Assembly: GCA_002869605.1 (NCBI GenBank)
Contig: PKUI01000151.1
Coordinates: forward strand, 1 to 29,241
DNA from: Desulfuromonas sp.
GTDB taxonomy: Bacteria; Desulfobacterota; Desulfuromonadia; Desulfuromonadales; SZUA-401
Direction: 5' to 3'
DNA: 29,241 nt
The position numbers were made by a program, and so were the translations under genes. The notes below the pieces were generated by a model. That model saw nothing but the letters and a program-made list of their open reading frames with translations. It had not been told where the DNA came from and did not search any database. Of the stretch, positions 1 through 8,937 are shown in pieces. Positions within the stretch are counted from its first letter, which is position 1, and each line of letters starts with the position of its first letter.

Positions 1-13
1 GTGTGAGTGTTTG

Positions 14-42
14 TTGACAGGGGATGGAAGTGTCGTTATCAA
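14..42 (+). promoter_or_regulatory. Candidate sigma-70 promoter upstream of ispE
   Basis: A consensus -35 (TTGACA, 14-19) is followed after 17 bases by TATCAA (37-42), about 55 bases before the ispE start. The window begins at base 1, so the gene upstream is not visible and this could lie inside or just after another gene. Motif match only. Confidence 0.45.
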
Positions 43-97
43 GAGGGGCTGCAGAGCCTGTCGGAAATGGGTGTGAGTGCAAGCTAGGAGTTGATGG

Positions 98-952
98 ATG
101 AAAGAGTTAGCGCTCTTGGCACCGGCCAAGGTCAATCTTTGTCTACACGTTCTCGGGCGACGTGATAACGGCTATCACGAGTTGGCCATGTTGATGGTTC
201 CGCTAGCCTTTGGGGATACGGTGAAAATCGTCCTGCGTGAGGAACCGGGGATCGAAGTTGACTGTGCGGGGGTGGAGCTACCTCCAGGGGAAGAGAATAT
301 TGCTGCTCGTGCGGTGCGTTACATGCTTGAGCGGACCGAATACGCGGGTGGGGTAAGGGTCGATATCGACAAGCAGGTTCCGGTGGCTGCCGGATTGGGG
401 GGCGGGTCGTCGGATGCGGCCAGTGTCTTATGTGGCTTGAACCGCCTCCTCGGTCTGGGGTTGCAGCAGGATGAGTTGATGGAGATCGGCGTGGGGCTCG
501 GGGCAGATGTACCCTTCTTTGTGCGGGGTGAAACCGCCTGGGCGACCGGAATTGGAGAGCGGCTGGAAACCGTAGAGAATCTGCCGCCTGCGTGGTACGT
601 GTTGGTCAACCCCGGGTTTGCCGTTTCGACGGCCTGGGTGTACGGAAATTTGGGGTTGACAACCCCCGGTGCGCCAACTAAAATGCCGAGGTTTTCGGGC
701 CAGATCGACGAAATCGCAGCGTTGCTGCACAATGATCTGGAAGCGGTTACTGCGGTACGCTATCCCGAAATTGCCGAAATCAAAGGGCTGTTGCTGGAAA
801 TGGGGGCGCTGGGCGCACTGATGTCTGGTAGCGGACCGACTGTTTTTGGTCTGTTTGAAGATGAAGCCACGGCGCGTCGTGCGGCAACTGAGTTGTCGAA
901 GAAGCTAGAGTGGCGGGTCGTTGTAACGACCGCATTCGATAGGCAACGATAA
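98..952 (+). CDS. ispE: 4-diphosphocytidyl-2-C-methyl-D-erythritol kinase
   Basis: This cytoplasmic GHMP-family kinase phosphorylates CDP-methylerythritol with ATP in the non-mevalonate isoprenoid pathway. The 284-residue length is normal for the family. The N-terminal APAKVNL segment carries Lys11, and Asp137 lies in GADVPFF; together they match the catalytic Lys/Asp pair of E. coli IspE. The glycine-rich ATP loop PVAAGLGGGSSDAA spans residues 95-108, and a late SGSGPTVFG motif is also present. The ATG is preceded by AGGAG at 86-90 with 7-base spacing. The tRNA-Gln gene begins only 29 bases after the stop, so the two may share a transcript. The order ispE, tRNA-Gln, prs, rplY, pth is as I recall it from Geobacter-like genomes. 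Confidence 0.96.
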   Translation: MKELALLAPAKVNLCLHVLGRRDNGYHELAMLMVPLAFGDTVKIVLREEPGIEVDCAGVELPPGEENIAARAVRYMLERTEYAGGVRVDIDKQVPVAAGLGGGSSDAASVLCGLNRLLGLGLQQDELMEIGVGLGADVPFFVRGETAWATGIGERLETVENLPPAWYVLVNPGFAVSTAWVYGNLGLTTPGAPTKMPRFSGQIDEIAALLHNDLEAVTAVRYPEIAEIKGLLLEMGALGALMSGSGPTVFGLFEDEATARRAATELSKKLEWRVVVTTAFDRQR

Positions 953-981
953 TTTCAAAGCCTAAATTCGATACGTTTTAT

Positions 982-1056
982 TGGGGCATCGCCAAGCGGT
1001 AAGGCATCGGATTTTGATTCCGACATACCCAGGTTCGAATCCTGGTGCCCCAGCCA
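982..1056 (+). tRNA. tRNA-Gln (anticodon TTG)
   Basis: A full cloverleaf can be drawn by eye. The 7-bp acceptor stem is TGGGGCA (982-988) with TGCCCCA (1046-1052), followed by discriminator G and an encoded CCA (1054-1056). The anticodon stem is TCGGA (1007-1011) with TCCGA (1019-1023), and the 7-base loop has anticodon TTG at 1014-1016. The T arm contains GGTTCGAATCC. UUG reads glutamine codons. It sits between ispE and prs on the same strand. Confidence 0.96.
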
Positions 1057-1139
1057 TTTATAGATGGAGCAGTCGGCCGCCTCGCGGGGCTTTTGGCCGC
1101 TCCGAAGCAGTACACATCCGCAGCCTCTACTCTCCCGGT

Positions 1140-1172
1140 TAGGTCATGGGTTCCCATGGCCTACAGGTTTTT
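1140..1172 (+). terminator. Hairpin with T-run between tRNA-Gln and prs
   Basis: An 11-bp stem (1140-1150 with 1153-1163, one G-T pair) closes on a TT dinucleotide, so the tip must open slightly in RNA. Five T residues follow at 1168-1172, after a 4-base gap. It could end the ispE-tRNA transcript or act as an attenuator before prs. The gap before the T-run makes a classical terminator less certain. Confidence 0.45.
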
Positions 1173-1196
1173 GAGGGGCGTGCGTAAGGGGGAGCG

Positions 1197-2135
1197 GTGG
1201 ACAAGCTAAAGATCTTTGCCGGAAACTCCAATCAGGAGCTGGCGCGCGAAATATGCAGCCACCTGGCCCTGCCGCTGGGGAAGGTTAATGTCAAGACATT
1301 CTCCGATGGTGAAGTAATGGTCGAGGTCGGGGAGAATGTTCGCGGTCGCGATGTTTTTGTCATTCAGTCGACCAGTGCTCCGGCCAACAACAACCTGATG
1401 GAACTGCTGGTGATGACCGATGCTCTAAAGCGTGCATCGGCAGCGAGTATTACCGCGGTCGTTCCTTATTTCGGCTATGCGCGCCAGGACCGCAAGGTTG
1501 CCCCGCGGACTCCGATCACCAGCAAACTGGTTGCCGATCTTATTACAACCGCCGGTATTGACCGGGTTCTGACCGTTGATCTGCACGCCGGTCAGATCCA
1601 GGGGTTCTTTAATATCCCGGTCGACCACCTCTACGCGGCGCCGGTTCTGCTTGAGGATATCAAACAGAACATGCCGGAAGGGATTGTCGTGGTTTCGCCG
1701 GATGCCGGGGGTACCGAGCGTGCACGCGCTTTTGCCAAGCGTCTGGGTGCAGGGCTGGCGATTATCTACAAGCGTCGTGAGGTTGCCAATGTCTCCGAGG
1801 TGATGCATATCATTGGTGATGTCAAGGGTAAGAAGTGCGTGCTTATCGACGATATGATCGATACTGCCGGTACCCTGTGTAACGGTGCCAAGGGGCTGAT
1901 CGACCAGGGCGCTTCGGAGGTTTACGCCTACGCCACCCATGCAGTTCTTTCGGGCCCGGCTCTGGATCGCATTCTCGAGAGCCCGCTCAAGGAAGTGGTA
2001 GTGACCAACTCGATCGCTACCGCTGACAAGGAAAATCAATGTTCCAAGTTGCGCAGCCTCTCCGTTGGAGAGTTGCTGGCCGAGGCCATTCGCAGAATCT
2101 ACAGTGACGAATCAGTCAGTTCGCTGTTCGTCTAA
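1197..2135 (+). CDS. prs: Ribose-phosphate pyrophosphokinase (PRPP synthase)
   Basis: The enzyme transfers pyrophosphate from ATP to ribose 5-phosphate, making PRPP for purine, pyrimidine, histidine and tryptophan synthesis. The 312-residue length is typical of class I bacterial enzymes. The flexible catalytic loop contains [21 protein letters not shown] is the metal and nucleotide region, and the PRPP-binding loop [14 protein letters not shown] lies near residues 214-227. Translation starts at GTG; a purine-rich GGGGGAG run ends two bases before it, closer than usual, but the protein N-terminus ([10 protein letters not shown]) matches the family. The next gene, rplY, follows after 52 bases and is probably in the same operon. 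Confidence 0.96.
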   Translation: MDKLKIFAGNSNQELAREICSHLALPLGKVNVKTFSDGEVMVEVGENVRGRDVFVIQSTSAPANNNLMELLVMTDALKRASAASITAVVPYFGYARQDRKVAPRTPITSKLVADLITTAGIDRVLTVDLHAGQIQGFFNIPVDHLYAAPVLLEDIKQNMPEGIVVVSPDAGGTERARAFAKRLGAGLAIIYKRREVANVSEVMHIIGDVKGKKCVLIDDMIDTAGTLCNGAKGLIDQGASEVYAYATHAVLSGPALDRILESPLKEVVVTNSIATADKENQCSKLRSLSVGELLAEAIRRIYSDESVSSLFV

Positions 2136-2187
2136 AAAATACAAGATCGATAGCAACGTTTCGTACGTTTACTGGGAGGATAAATAG

Positions 2188-2817
2188 ATGGCAAAAAGTG
2201 TTCTTAATGTCGAGTTGCGTGAAGCCGCCGGCAAGGGCGTTGCGCGTACCCTGCGTCGTGATGGCAAAATTCCGGGCGTGATCTACGGCAAGGACGTCGA
2301 ACCCTGCAAGCTGGTCGTCGACCCGAAGGCGCTGGCTGAGGCGTTGAAGACCGATGCGGGCATGAATACCCTGATCACCCTCAAGGGGAATGGGTCTTTT
2401 GATGGCAAGGTCGTGGTTCTTAAAGATCTTGAGGTCGACCCGATTCGTCGTGATCCGATGCATGTCGATTTTTACGCCATCGACCTGAAACAGAAGGGCT
2501 CCTTCCTGGTGCCGGTGGTGCCGGTCGGCAAGTCCGAGGGTGAAAAGATCGGTGGTTCGCTGCAGGTCATCCGCCACGAGCTCGAAGTCCTCTGCCTGCC
2601 GGGTGATGTGCCGACAGCGATTGAGATCAACGTCGAAGCACTCAATATCGGCGACGTGGTGCACGTCGAGGATGTTGTGGTGCCCAAAGACGTTGAGATC
2701 CCTCACGATGTCAACTTCACCGTCATTACTGTTGTTGGTCACAAGGCCGAGGAGACCGAAGCTGAAGGCGAAGAGGGCGAGGTCGTCGAGGCTACCGAGG
2801 CTTCCGAAGAAGATTAA
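2188..2817 (+). CDS. rplY: 50S ribosomal protein L25, long TL5/CTC form
   Basis: It binds 5S rRNA in the large ribosomal subunit. The 209 residues correspond to the two-domain CTC/TL5 form: an N-terminal L25 domain (about 1-95, with VIYGKD and HVDFYAID) followed by a TL5 C-terminal domain (about 100-185) and a very acidic Glu/Ala tail. A strong GGGAGGA site lies 7-8 bases before the ATG. The stop is 11 bases before pth, which suggests co-transcription with peptidyl-tRNA hydrolase, a common pairing in bacteria. Confidence 0.95.
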   Translation: MAKSVLNVELREAAGKGVARTLRRDGKIPGVIYGKDVEPCKLVVDPKALAEALKTDAGMNTLITLKGNGSFDGKVVVLKDLEVDPIRRDPMHVDFYAIDLKQKGSFLVPVVPVGKSEGEKIGGSLQVIRHELEVLCLPGDVPTAIEINVEALNIGDVVHVEDVVVPKDVEIPHDVNFTVITVVGHKAEETEAEGEEGEVVEATEASEED

Positions 2818-2828
2818 TCGGGGTTGTC

Positions 2829-3404
2829 ATGAAGCTGATTGCGGGTTTGGGCAATCCCGGCACCCGGTATGCCACAACGCGGCATAATATCGGCTTTATG
2901 GTGGCCGAGCGCTTGGCCGAGCGCCATGGAATCAAGATCAAGCGCAAGGGCTATTCAGGTCTTTATGGAGTTGGCCGCATCGCTAACAGCGAGGCGGCCA
3001 TTCTCTTGCCACAGACCTTTATGAACCGCAGCGGGTCAAGTGTTCAGGGGGCCATGGCCGGTCTGAAGGTGTCTGTCGATGATCTTGTCGTGATTCACGA
3101 TGAGATCGATCTGGCATTCGGTACCCTGCGTTTTAAGCGCGGTGGGGGGCACGGTGGCCATAATGGCTTGCGTAGTATCGGGCAGTCCATCGGTTCTCCA
3201 GAGTATCTGCGCGTAAGGGTCGGCGTTGGGCGCCCTGAGCATGGTGACGTCAGCGATTACGTCCTGGCTCCCTTTGCGAATGCGGAGCGCAAACTGCTCA
3301 ACCTGTTTGTCGACCGGACAGCAGAGGCGGTTGAGGAACTGCTCACGCATGGTCTCGAGCGCAGCATGAATACGTTTAATAATCGCGACCTGACCGTCGC
3401 TTGA
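2829..3404 (+). CDS. pth: Peptidyl-tRNA hydrolase
   Basis: It releases peptides from prematurely dropped peptidyl-tRNAs and recycles the tRNA. The 191-residue length is normal. The start GLGNPG and RHNIGF contain Asn9 and the catalytic His19 (equivalent to E. coli Asn10 and His20). LLPQTFMNRSG and VIHDEIDL carry further conserved substrate-binding residues, and GGGHGGHNGLRSI is the family signature. The gene follows rplY by 11 bases and lacks a strong ribosome-binding site, which suggests coupled translation. A weak 5-bp hairpin overlaps the stop (3404-3417), followed by TCTTTTG. Confidence 0.96.
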   Translation: MKLIAGLGNPGTRYATTRHNIGFMVAERLAERHGIKIKRKGYSGLYGVGRIANSEAAILLPQTFMNRSGSSVQGAMAGLKVSVDDLVVIHDEIDLAFGTLRFKRGGGHGGHNGLRSIGQSIGSPEYLRVRVGVGRPEHGDVSDYVLAPFANAERKLLNLFVDRTAEAVEELLTHGLERSMNTFNNRDLTVA

Positions 3405-3463
3405 TGCGGGGTCGCATTCTTTTGAGTTAGAAACTCCATATCGAAGAAGAGAGGAAGAATTAG

Positions 3464-5482
3464 ATGGAAATGCAGAACTTTGCTCCCATCCTGGGGGTTA
3501 TTGGCTTTGTCATTGCGATCATCCTGTACAACGTGGTTAAGGCTCAGCCGGTTGGCAACGAGCGGATGAAAGAGATCTCCGAGGACATCCACGCTGGTGC
3601 GATGGCGTTCCTTGGTCGCGAATATCGTGTCCTCGCCGTTTTTGTCATCCTGGTGTTCGGTCTGATTGCCATGGGTATGAACTTCCAGACCGCCTTTGCT
3701 TTTCTGGGCGGTGCTTTCTGCTCCATGGTCTGCGGTTTTATCGGTATGAAGGCCGCGACCCGTGCCAACGTGCGGACCACTGAGGCTGCCCGTGCTGAAG
3801 GCCAGGCCAAGGCGCTCGAGGTGTCGTTCAACGGTGGCGCCGTTATGGGCCTCTCGGTTGCGTCTCTCGGTCTGGTCGGTGTCGGTATCGCGTACATCAT
3901 GTTCGGTAGCGACCCTGAGACCGCCAAGTACATCAACGGTTTCGCCATGGGCGCTTCCTCTATCGCGCTGTTCGCACGCGTTGGTGGTGGCATTTACACC
4001 AAGGCCGCCGACGTTGGTGCCGACCTGGTCGGCAAGGTCGAAGCCGGTATCCCTGAGGACGACCCCCGTAACCCGGGCGTTATCGCTGACAACGTCGGTG
4101 ACTGCGTCGGTGACACCGCCGGTATGGGCGCCGATATTTTCGAGTCGTATGTCGGCTCGGTGATCGCGACCATCGCCATCGCCGCTGCGGCCAGCCCGGC
4201 CCTGCTTGCCAAACTCGGCGACGGCGCCGCAGTTCAGGCCAACGCCATGCTGCTGCCGTTGACTCTGGCCATGGTCGGCCTGATCTTCTCCTTCCTCGGC
4301 ATCTTCTCGATGAAGATTCTCAAGTCGCTCGACCCGGCCAAGGCCCTTCACTACACCACCTTCGTCGCTGCTGGTGGTTTCCTGATTGCCGCGTTCTTCG
4401 TCATCAAGGCGATGGCTCTGAATACCGGTGTGTTCTGGGCGATTCTCGCCGGTACCCTGGCCGGTATCGCCATCGGTCAGATCACCGAGTACTATACCGC
4501 TTCGTCGCCGGTTGACCGTATCGCCGAGGCGAGCAAGACCGGTCCTGCGACCAACATTATTCACGGTCTGGCCGTCGGCCTCGAGTCGACCGCTCTGCCG
4601 ATTTTGATCATCTGCATCGGCATCTATGTCGCTAACTACTTTGCCGGCCTCTATGGTATCGGCATCGCCGCGGTTGGCATGCTCGCTACCGTCGGTGTCA
4701 CCATGACCGTCGATGCCTACGGCCCGGTGGCCGACAACGCTGGCGGTATTTCCGAGATGGCCGGTCTTGGCGAAGACGTACGTAAGATCACCGACGGTCT
4801 CGACGCCATTGGCAACACCACTGCTGCCATCGGCAAGGGGTTCGCTATCGGTTCGGCAGCCCTGACCGCGTTGGCGCTGTTCTCGGCTTATGCCACCACC
4901 GTTGGCCTCAAGTCGATCAACCTGATCAACCCGAGCACGGTTATCGGTCTGCTCATCGGTGGCGCACTGCCGTTCTTCATCGGTGCCCTGACCATGACCT
5001 CGGTCGGTCGTGCCGCGGGCAAAATGGTCGACGAGATCCGTCGCCAGTTCCGCGAGATCCCCGGCCTGCTCGAAGGTAAAGAGGGTGTGCGCCCCGAGCC
5101 TGAGAAGTGCGTCGATATCTCGGCCCGTGCTGCTCTGCGCGAGATGGTGTTGCCCGGTGTGGTCGCGGTTGTGGCTCCGGTTCTGGTCGGCTTCGTGCTC
5201 GGTGCTGAAGCGCTCGGCGGCATGCTCGCAGGTGCTACGGTTGCCGGCGTGCTGCTCGCGCTGATGATGTCGAACGGCGGCGGCGCCTGGGACAATGCCA
5301 AGAAATACATCGAGCAGGGTAAGGTCGATGGCGAGTCTAAGGGCGGCGAAGCACATGCTGCAGCCGTTATCGGCGACACCGTAGGCGACCCGTTCAAGGA
5401 CACCAGCGGCCCGGCTATGAACATTCTCATCAAGCTGATGAGCGTGGTCTCGCTGGTTATCGCCCCGTTGCTGGTCGGTTAA
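3464..5482 (+). CDS. hppA: Membrane-bound ion-pumping pyrophosphatase, K+-dependent type
   Basis: This integral membrane enzyme hydrolyses pyrophosphate and pumps H+ or Na+ across the cytoplasmic membrane. The 672 residues with about 16 hydrophobic segments match the family. The catalytic region contains [26 protein letters not shown] and later [10 protein letters not shown], plus [14 protein letters not shown] near the C-terminus. In GNTTAAIGK, Ala454 stands where K+-independent enzymes have Lys, which places this in the K+-requiring group; that group includes both H+ and Na+ pumps, so the ion is not settled. Codon choice is strongly biased, which suggests high expression. GAGGAAG precedes the ATG, and a perfect terminator follows the gene. 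Confidence 0.95.
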   Translation: MEMQNFAPILGVIGFVIAIILYNVVKAQPVGNERMKEISEDIHAGAMAFLGREYRVLAVFVILVFGLIAMGMNFQTAFAFLGGAFCSMVCGFIGMKAATRANVRTTEAARAEGQAKALEVSFNGGAVMGLSVASLGLVGVGIAYIMFGSDPETAKYINGFAMGASSIALFARVGGGIYTKAADVGADLVGKVEAGIPEDDPRNPGVIADNVGDCVGDTAGMGADIFESYVGSVIATIAIAAAASPALLAKLGDGAAVQANAMLLPLTLAMVGLIFSFLGIFSMKILKSLDPAKALHYTTFVAAGGFLIAAFFVIKAMALNTGVFWAILAGTLAGIAIGQITEYYTASSPVDRIAEASKTGPATNIIHGLAVGLESTALPILIICIGIYVANYFAGLYGIGIAAVGMLATVGVTMTVDAYGPVADNAGGISEMAGLGEDVRKITDGLDAIGNTTAAIGKGFAIGSAALTALALFSAYATTVGLKSINLINPSTVIGLLIGGALPFFIGALTMTSVGRAAGKMVDEIRRQFREIPGLLEGKEGVRPEPEKCVDISARAALREMVLPGVVAVVAPVLVGFVLGAEALGGMLAGATVAGVLLALMMSNGGGAWDNAKKYIEQGKVDGESKGGEAHAAAVIGDTVGDPFKDTSGPAMNILIKLMSVVSLVIAPLLVG

Positions 5483-5505
5483 TCAAGCAGCTCGGATAAA
5501 CACTG

Positions 5506-5546
5506 GCCGGTAGCCGGAGCGTCACGCTCCGGCTACCGGCGTTTTT
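5506..5546 (+). terminator. Strong intrinsic terminator after hppA
   Basis: A perfect 16-bp GC-rich stem (5506-5521 with 5525-5540) closes on a 3-base TCA loop and is followed by GTTTTTA. It separates hppA from ychF, whose start is only 19 bases beyond the T-run. ychF must therefore rely on read-through or on a promoter I do not see. Confidence 0.88.
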
Positions 5547-5565
5547 ACGTTTAAGAGGTTTTGCT

Positions 5566-6660
5566 ATGGCGCTCCAATGCGGCATCGTCGGTCTGCCGAA
5601 TGTCGGCAAGTCGACCATCTTCAACGCCCTGACCAATGCCGGGGCCGAGTCGGCTAACTATCCGTTCTGTACCATTGACCCCAACGTCGGTGTGGTTGCG
5701 GTTCCTGATCCGCGCCTTGACGCGTTGGCGAAAATTGTTCAGCCGCAGCAGACCCTGCCGACGACCATGGAGTTCGTCGATATCGCCGGCCTGGTGCGCG
5801 GTGCCAGTAAAGGGGAAGGGCTTGGCAACCAGTTTCTCGGCCATATCCGTCAGGTTGACGCGGTGGCGCATATCGTGCGTTGCGTCGAGGATGAGAACGT
5901 GGTGCATGTCCAGGGCAAGGTCGACCCCCTCGATGACATCGATACCATCGAGACCGAATTGCAACTTGCCGATCTCGAGTCGGTCGAGAAGCGGATCGCG
6001 CGTATTGAAAAACAGGCCAAAAGTGGCGACAAGGAGATGCAGGCGTTGCTTGAGGTGCTGGTCTCGGTGCGGGATACCCTCGCCGACGGTCGGCCGGTCC
6101 GTTCGCTTGAGCTCGACAAGGATGAACGAGCGTTGCTCCGTGAGCTGCATCTGATCACCGACAAACCGGTTCTGTACGTGGCCAACGTCTCCGAGGATGA
6201 TCTCGATGGCCAACATCCCTATGTTGCGCAGGTTCGTGAGCGTGCCGAGGCCGAGGGTGCCGGTCTGTTGATTATCTGCGGGAAGATCGAAGCTGAGATC
6301 GCCGAACTGCCCGCGGACGAGAAGGCAGAGTTCCTCTCCGAGCTCGGGCTGGAGGAGTCGGGGCTTGATCGACTGATCCATGCGGCCTATCGCCTGCTTG
6401 GGCTTTATACCTATTTCACGGCGGGTGTGAAGGAAGTGCGCGCCTGGACCGTGCGTGCAGGGAGCAAGGCTCCTGTGGCGGCCGGAGTGATTCATACCGA
6501 TTTTGAAAAAGGTTTTATCCGTGCCGAAGTCACCGCCTACGATGATTTCATTGCCTGCAACGGTGAGGCGGGAGCCAAGGAAAAGGGGCTGTTGCGCCTC
6601 GAGGGAAAAGAATACGTGGTGCATGACGGTGATGTTATGCATTTTCGTTTTAATGTCTGA
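5566..6660 (+). CDS. ychF: Redox-responsive ATPase/GTPase YchF (OLA1 family)
   Basis: This ribosome-associated Obg-superfamily P-loop protein prefers ATP and is linked to translation and oxidative-stress responses in other bacteria. The 364-residue length is typical. The G1 loop GLPNVGKST lies at residues 6-14, followed by the switch region and [19 protein letters not shown] (G3). A helical insertion rich in charged residues covers about 125-200, and the C-terminal TGS domain includes [13 protein letters not shown] and [14 protein letters not shown]. The ATG has AAGAGG 7-8 bases upstream. Confidence 0.96.
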   Translation: MALQCGIVGLPNVGKSTIFNALTNAGAESANYPFCTIDPNVGVVAVPDPRLDALAKIVQPQQTLPTTMEFVDIAGLVRGASKGEGLGNQFLGHIRQVDAVAHIVRCVEDENVVHVQGKVDPLDDIDTIETELQLADLESVEKRIARIEKQAKSGDKEMQALLEVLVSVRDTLADGRPVRSLELDKDERALLRELHLITDKPVLYVANVSEDDLDGQHPYVAQVRERAEAEGAGLLIICGKIEAEIAELPADEKAEFLSELGLEESGLDRLIHAAYRLLGLYTYFTAGVKEVRAWTVRAGSKAPVAAGVIHTDFEKGFIRAEVTAYDDFIACNGEAGAKEKGLLRLEGKEYVVHDGDVMHFRFNV

Positions 6661-6793
6661 AGTTCGCACACTTAGGCGTTGTGTTGATCGCCTAGATGTG
6701 TTAAGAATCATCTCTTTGCTGGCGGGAAGAGGTCCCGCCTGCTCCTTGCTCCGGTTCGTTCCGGGGCTACACAACCCATGAGGAGGTTAGTTT
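6661..6793 (+). promoter_or_regulatory. Structured rpsF leader, possible S6:S18 autoregulatory element
   Basis: The 133 bases between ychF and rpsF contain two good hairpins: 6721-6727 with 6733-6739 (perfect 7 bp, 5-base loop) and 6748-6754 with 6761-6767 (7 bp, loop TTCGTT). The second lies 26 bases before the rpsF start and includes CCG. Leaders of rpsF-rpsR operons in many bacteria bind the S6:S18 complex through a hairpin with a CCG element. The position and hairpin fit, but I did not test the fold against that consensus. No T-run follows either hairpin. Confidence 0.4.
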
Positions 6794-7165
6794 ATGCGTG
6801 GTTATGAGACGATGTGTATCGTCGATCCGGAGATTGTCGGTGATGCTTACACCGCGGTCCTGGACAAGTTTAAAGGGATTCTTGCCGACCAGAAGGCAAC
6901 CCTGCTGAAAGTTGACGAGTGGGGCGAGCGCAAGCTTGCGTATCCGATTCAGAAGAAGGGTCGCGGTACCTACGTGCTGTTCTTCTTCGAGGCGGAGACG
7001 GCAGCATTGAGCGAGTTCGAGCGCAGTTTGCGCCTCGATGAGTCGATCATGCGCTTCCAGACCGTACGCTACGAGCCGGGCGCTGAGCCGGTGGTAGAAG
7101 AGCAGCCGGTTGAAGAGGCCGCTCCGGAAGCTTCTGCTGAAGAAGCTTCCGAGCAGGACGCTTAA
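6794..7165 (+). CDS. rpsF: 30S ribosomal protein S6
   Basis: It binds the central domain of 16S rRNA as a heterodimer with S18. The 123 residues comprise the ~95-residue ferredoxin-like S6 fold (MRGYETMCIVDPEI, then DEWGERKLAYPIQKK) and an acidic Ala/Glu-rich tail of about 25 residues. An excellent AGGAGG lies 7 bases before the ATG. rpsR follows 29 bases later, in the usual rpsF-rpsR order. Expression is probably controlled through the leader upstream. Confidence 0.96.
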   Translation: MRGYETMCIVDPEIVGDAYTAVLDKFKGILADQKATLLKVDEWGERKLAYPIQKKGRGTYVLFFFEAETAALSEFERSLRLDESIMRFQTVRYEPGAEPVVEEQPVEEAAPEASAEEASEQDA

Positions 7166-7194
7166 TTAATTCTGGATTCGGAGGATATTGAACT

Positions 7195-7458
7195 ATGGCT
7201 TTTGAACGTAAGAAACGTACTGGTCCCCCCCGTCGTCGTTTTGGCCGCCGCAAGGTGTGCCGTTTTTGCGCCGACAAGAAACTGAGAATTGACTACAAGG
7301 ACACCGATACCCTGTCGATCTTTCTTTCGGAGCGGGGCAAAATCGTTCCGCGGCGTATTTCCGGCACCTGTGCTGAGCATCAGCGCAAGGTAACCGAGGC
7401 GATCAAGCGCGCTCGCAATGTGGCACTGCTGCCGTTTACCGCAGGTCAGGGAGTCTAG
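7195..7458 (+). CDS. rpsR: 30S ribosomal protein S18, zinc-type (C+)
   Basis: It partners S6 in the small subunit platform. The 87 residues are of normal length. Conserved RRKVCRFC and the C-terminal [18 protein letters not shown] identify it. Cys22, Cys25, Cys59 and His62 are all present, the pattern of the metal-binding C+ paralogue rather than the Cys-less form. GGAGG precedes the ATG. The stop overlaps the ribosome-binding site of the next gene. Confidence 0.96.
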   Translation: MAFERKKRTGPPRRRFGRRKVCRFCADKKLRIDYKDTDTLSIFLSERGKIVPRRISGTCAEHQRKVTEAIKRARNVALLPFTAGQGV

Positions 7459-7468
7459 GAAGCAAGCG

Positions 7469-8395
7469 ATGTTGCAGAGAAGCCTGCTCTATGTGCTGGC
7501 CTCTGCTCTGGCGACGGCGCTGTTGATTAACGCTGCCGGTTTTGTCGGTCCGCTGGCGCTGGTGCTGCTGTTAGCGGCTCCGTTGCCGATTGCCTACGTC
7601 GGTCTGACTCGTGGATGGGTGTTGTCAGTTGTTGCCATTGTCCTGGCGGCTGCCCTGATAACGGTCGAAGATTGGCAAAGTGCCGTGCAGTACCTGCTGG
7701 TATTTGCCCCGGGAACGCTGGTTGTTCCCGAACTGCTCAGAAGAAGATATTTCTGGGATCGTGCCGCGGCTGCGGGAACCTTCGTGACCCTGGGGCTGAT
7801 CGTCCCGTTGGGGGCAGTGGTTGCTGCCGGTATGGGAGAGAACCTGACCGGCCTGGTGCGACAGCTGATTGCGGCTGAGGTCAGTACTGCGGAGAAGCTT
7901 TACCCGAGTATGCAACTCCCTCCAGAGCAGCTTCAAGAGCTGCAAAGGGTTGGCGAGATGCTGATCGAGTGGGTGCCGCGCCTTTACCCCGCCTTTCTTG
8001 CGGTTTCAATCGGCGCGGTGATGCTGGTGATGGCCCTCGGACTGCGCCGGGCGGTACAGGGGACCATGCCATTGCCAGGCCCCCGCTTTCAGGAGTGGAA
8101 GATTCCTGAACAGATGGTCTGGGGGGTGATCGGTTCCGGTTTTGCTTTAATCGTGCCGTGGTCGCCACTTAAGGTCGCTGCCCTGAATCTGCTGATCGTA
8201 TTGCTGCCACTCTATTTTTTACAGGGCATGGCTATTATCTCCATGTTTCTGACCCGGCGGCAAATGCCCCCCTTTGTGCGGGGGACGGTTTACCTGCTGA
8301 TCGTTATCCTCAACCCGTTACCGTTACTGGTGACACTGCTTGGGGTGTTTGATCTGTGGGGCGACTTTCGCAAGCCGCGTGTAAAAAACAACTAG
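7469..8395 (+). CDS. DUF2232 (YybS-like) multi-pass membrane protein
   Basis: An integral membrane protein of unknown function. The chosen ATG gives 308 residues and has AGGA at 7457-7460, which overlaps the rpsR stop; a start further upstream (7418) would overlap rpsR and is less likely. About eight hydrophobic segments span the sequence, beginning MLQRSLLYVLASALATALL, with charged loops such as LLRRRYFWDRAAA. A DUF2232/YybS gene between rpsR and rplI is common in this lineage and in Firmicutes. The membrane topology looks like a transporter or substrate-binding component, but no catalytic motif is visible. Confidence 0.82.
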   Translation: MLQRSLLYVLASALATALLINAAGFVGPLALVLLLAAPLPIAYVGLTRGWVLSVVAIVLAAALITVEDWQSAVQYLLVFAPGTLVVPELLRRRYFWDRAAAAGTFVTLGLIVPLGAVVAAGMGENLTGLVRQLIAAEVSTAEKLYPSMQLPPEQLQELQRVGEMLIEWVPRLYPAFLAVSIGAVMLVMALGLRRAVQGTMPLPGPRFQEWKIPEQMVWGVIGSGFALIVPWSPLKVAALNLLIVLLPLYFLQGMAIISMFLTRRQMPPFVRGTVYLLIVILNPLPLLVTLLGVFDLWGDFRKPRVKNN

Positions 8396-8425
8396 ATTTT
8401 GTCTTTATCGATAGTGGAGGAAAAC

Positions 8426-8878
8426 ATGAAAGTTATTCTCAAGGAAAACGTTGACGGCCTCGGTCTGATTGGTGACGTGGTCAATGTCAAGCCCGGGTAT
8501 GCCCGCAATTTCCTGCTGCCCAAAGGGTTCGCTCTGCCGGCTGATACCGGCAGCATCAAGCAGCTTGAGCACCAGACACGTCAGCTCGAGTTCAAGCGCC
8601 AGAAGGCAGCAGCCGATGCCGAGGCGCTCAAGGCCCGCATTGAGTCGCTCAGCTTCGCTTTTGAAGAGCGTGCCGGTGAAGAAGGCAAGCTGTTCGGATC
8701 GGTGACCAATATGGACATCGAGTCGAAACTGCAGGCCTCCGGCGTGGAGATCGACCGCCGTAAGATCCAGCTGGCCGAGCCGATCAAGACGGTCGGTGAG
8801 CATGCCGTGTCGATCAAACTCGATGCTGGTGTGGTTGCTGAGATCACGGTTGCCGTGACCGCTGCCGACGCCGAATAG
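8426..8878 (+). CDS. rplI: 50S ribosomal protein L9
   Basis: It binds 23S rRNA near the L1 stalk base. The 150 residues have the N-terminal domain signature MKVILKENVDGLG and GYARNFLLPKGFA, a long charged connecting helix (about 45-75), and the C-terminal domain with EEGKLFGSVTNMDI. The ATG at 8426 has GGAGG five bases upstream; an alternative start nine codons earlier would place that site inside the gene and is rejected. Confidence 0.96.
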   Translation: MKVILKENVDGLGLIGDVVNVKPGYARNFLLPKGFALPADTGSIKQLEHQTRQLEFKRQKAAADAEALKARIESLSFAFEERAGEEGKLFGSVTNMDIESKLQASGVEIDRRKIQLAEPIKTVGEHAVSIKLDAGVVAEITVAVTAADAE

Positions 8879-8892
8879 TTATACACCACCAT

Positions 8893-8916
8893 GGCCGCCC
8901 GGGTTCCCGGGCGGCC
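8893..8916 (+). other. Perfect 11-bp inverted repeat between rplI and dnaB
   Basis: GGCCGCCCGGG (8893-8903), a TT dinucleotide, and its exact complement (8906-8916). In RNA this gives a very stable GC hairpin with a small loop. No T-run follows, so it may be a processing or pausing element between the ribosomal genes and dnaB rather than a full terminator. Confidence 0.55.
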
Positions 8917-8937
8917 CCAACGGTAAGCGCTTGTCTC

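Noticed and set aside
3257..5356. A 699-codon open frame antisense to hppA
   Set aside because: It is a shadow of the strongly codon-biased hppA gene; its product is full of His, Asp, Arg and Gln with no recognisable domain, and there is no ribosome-binding site.
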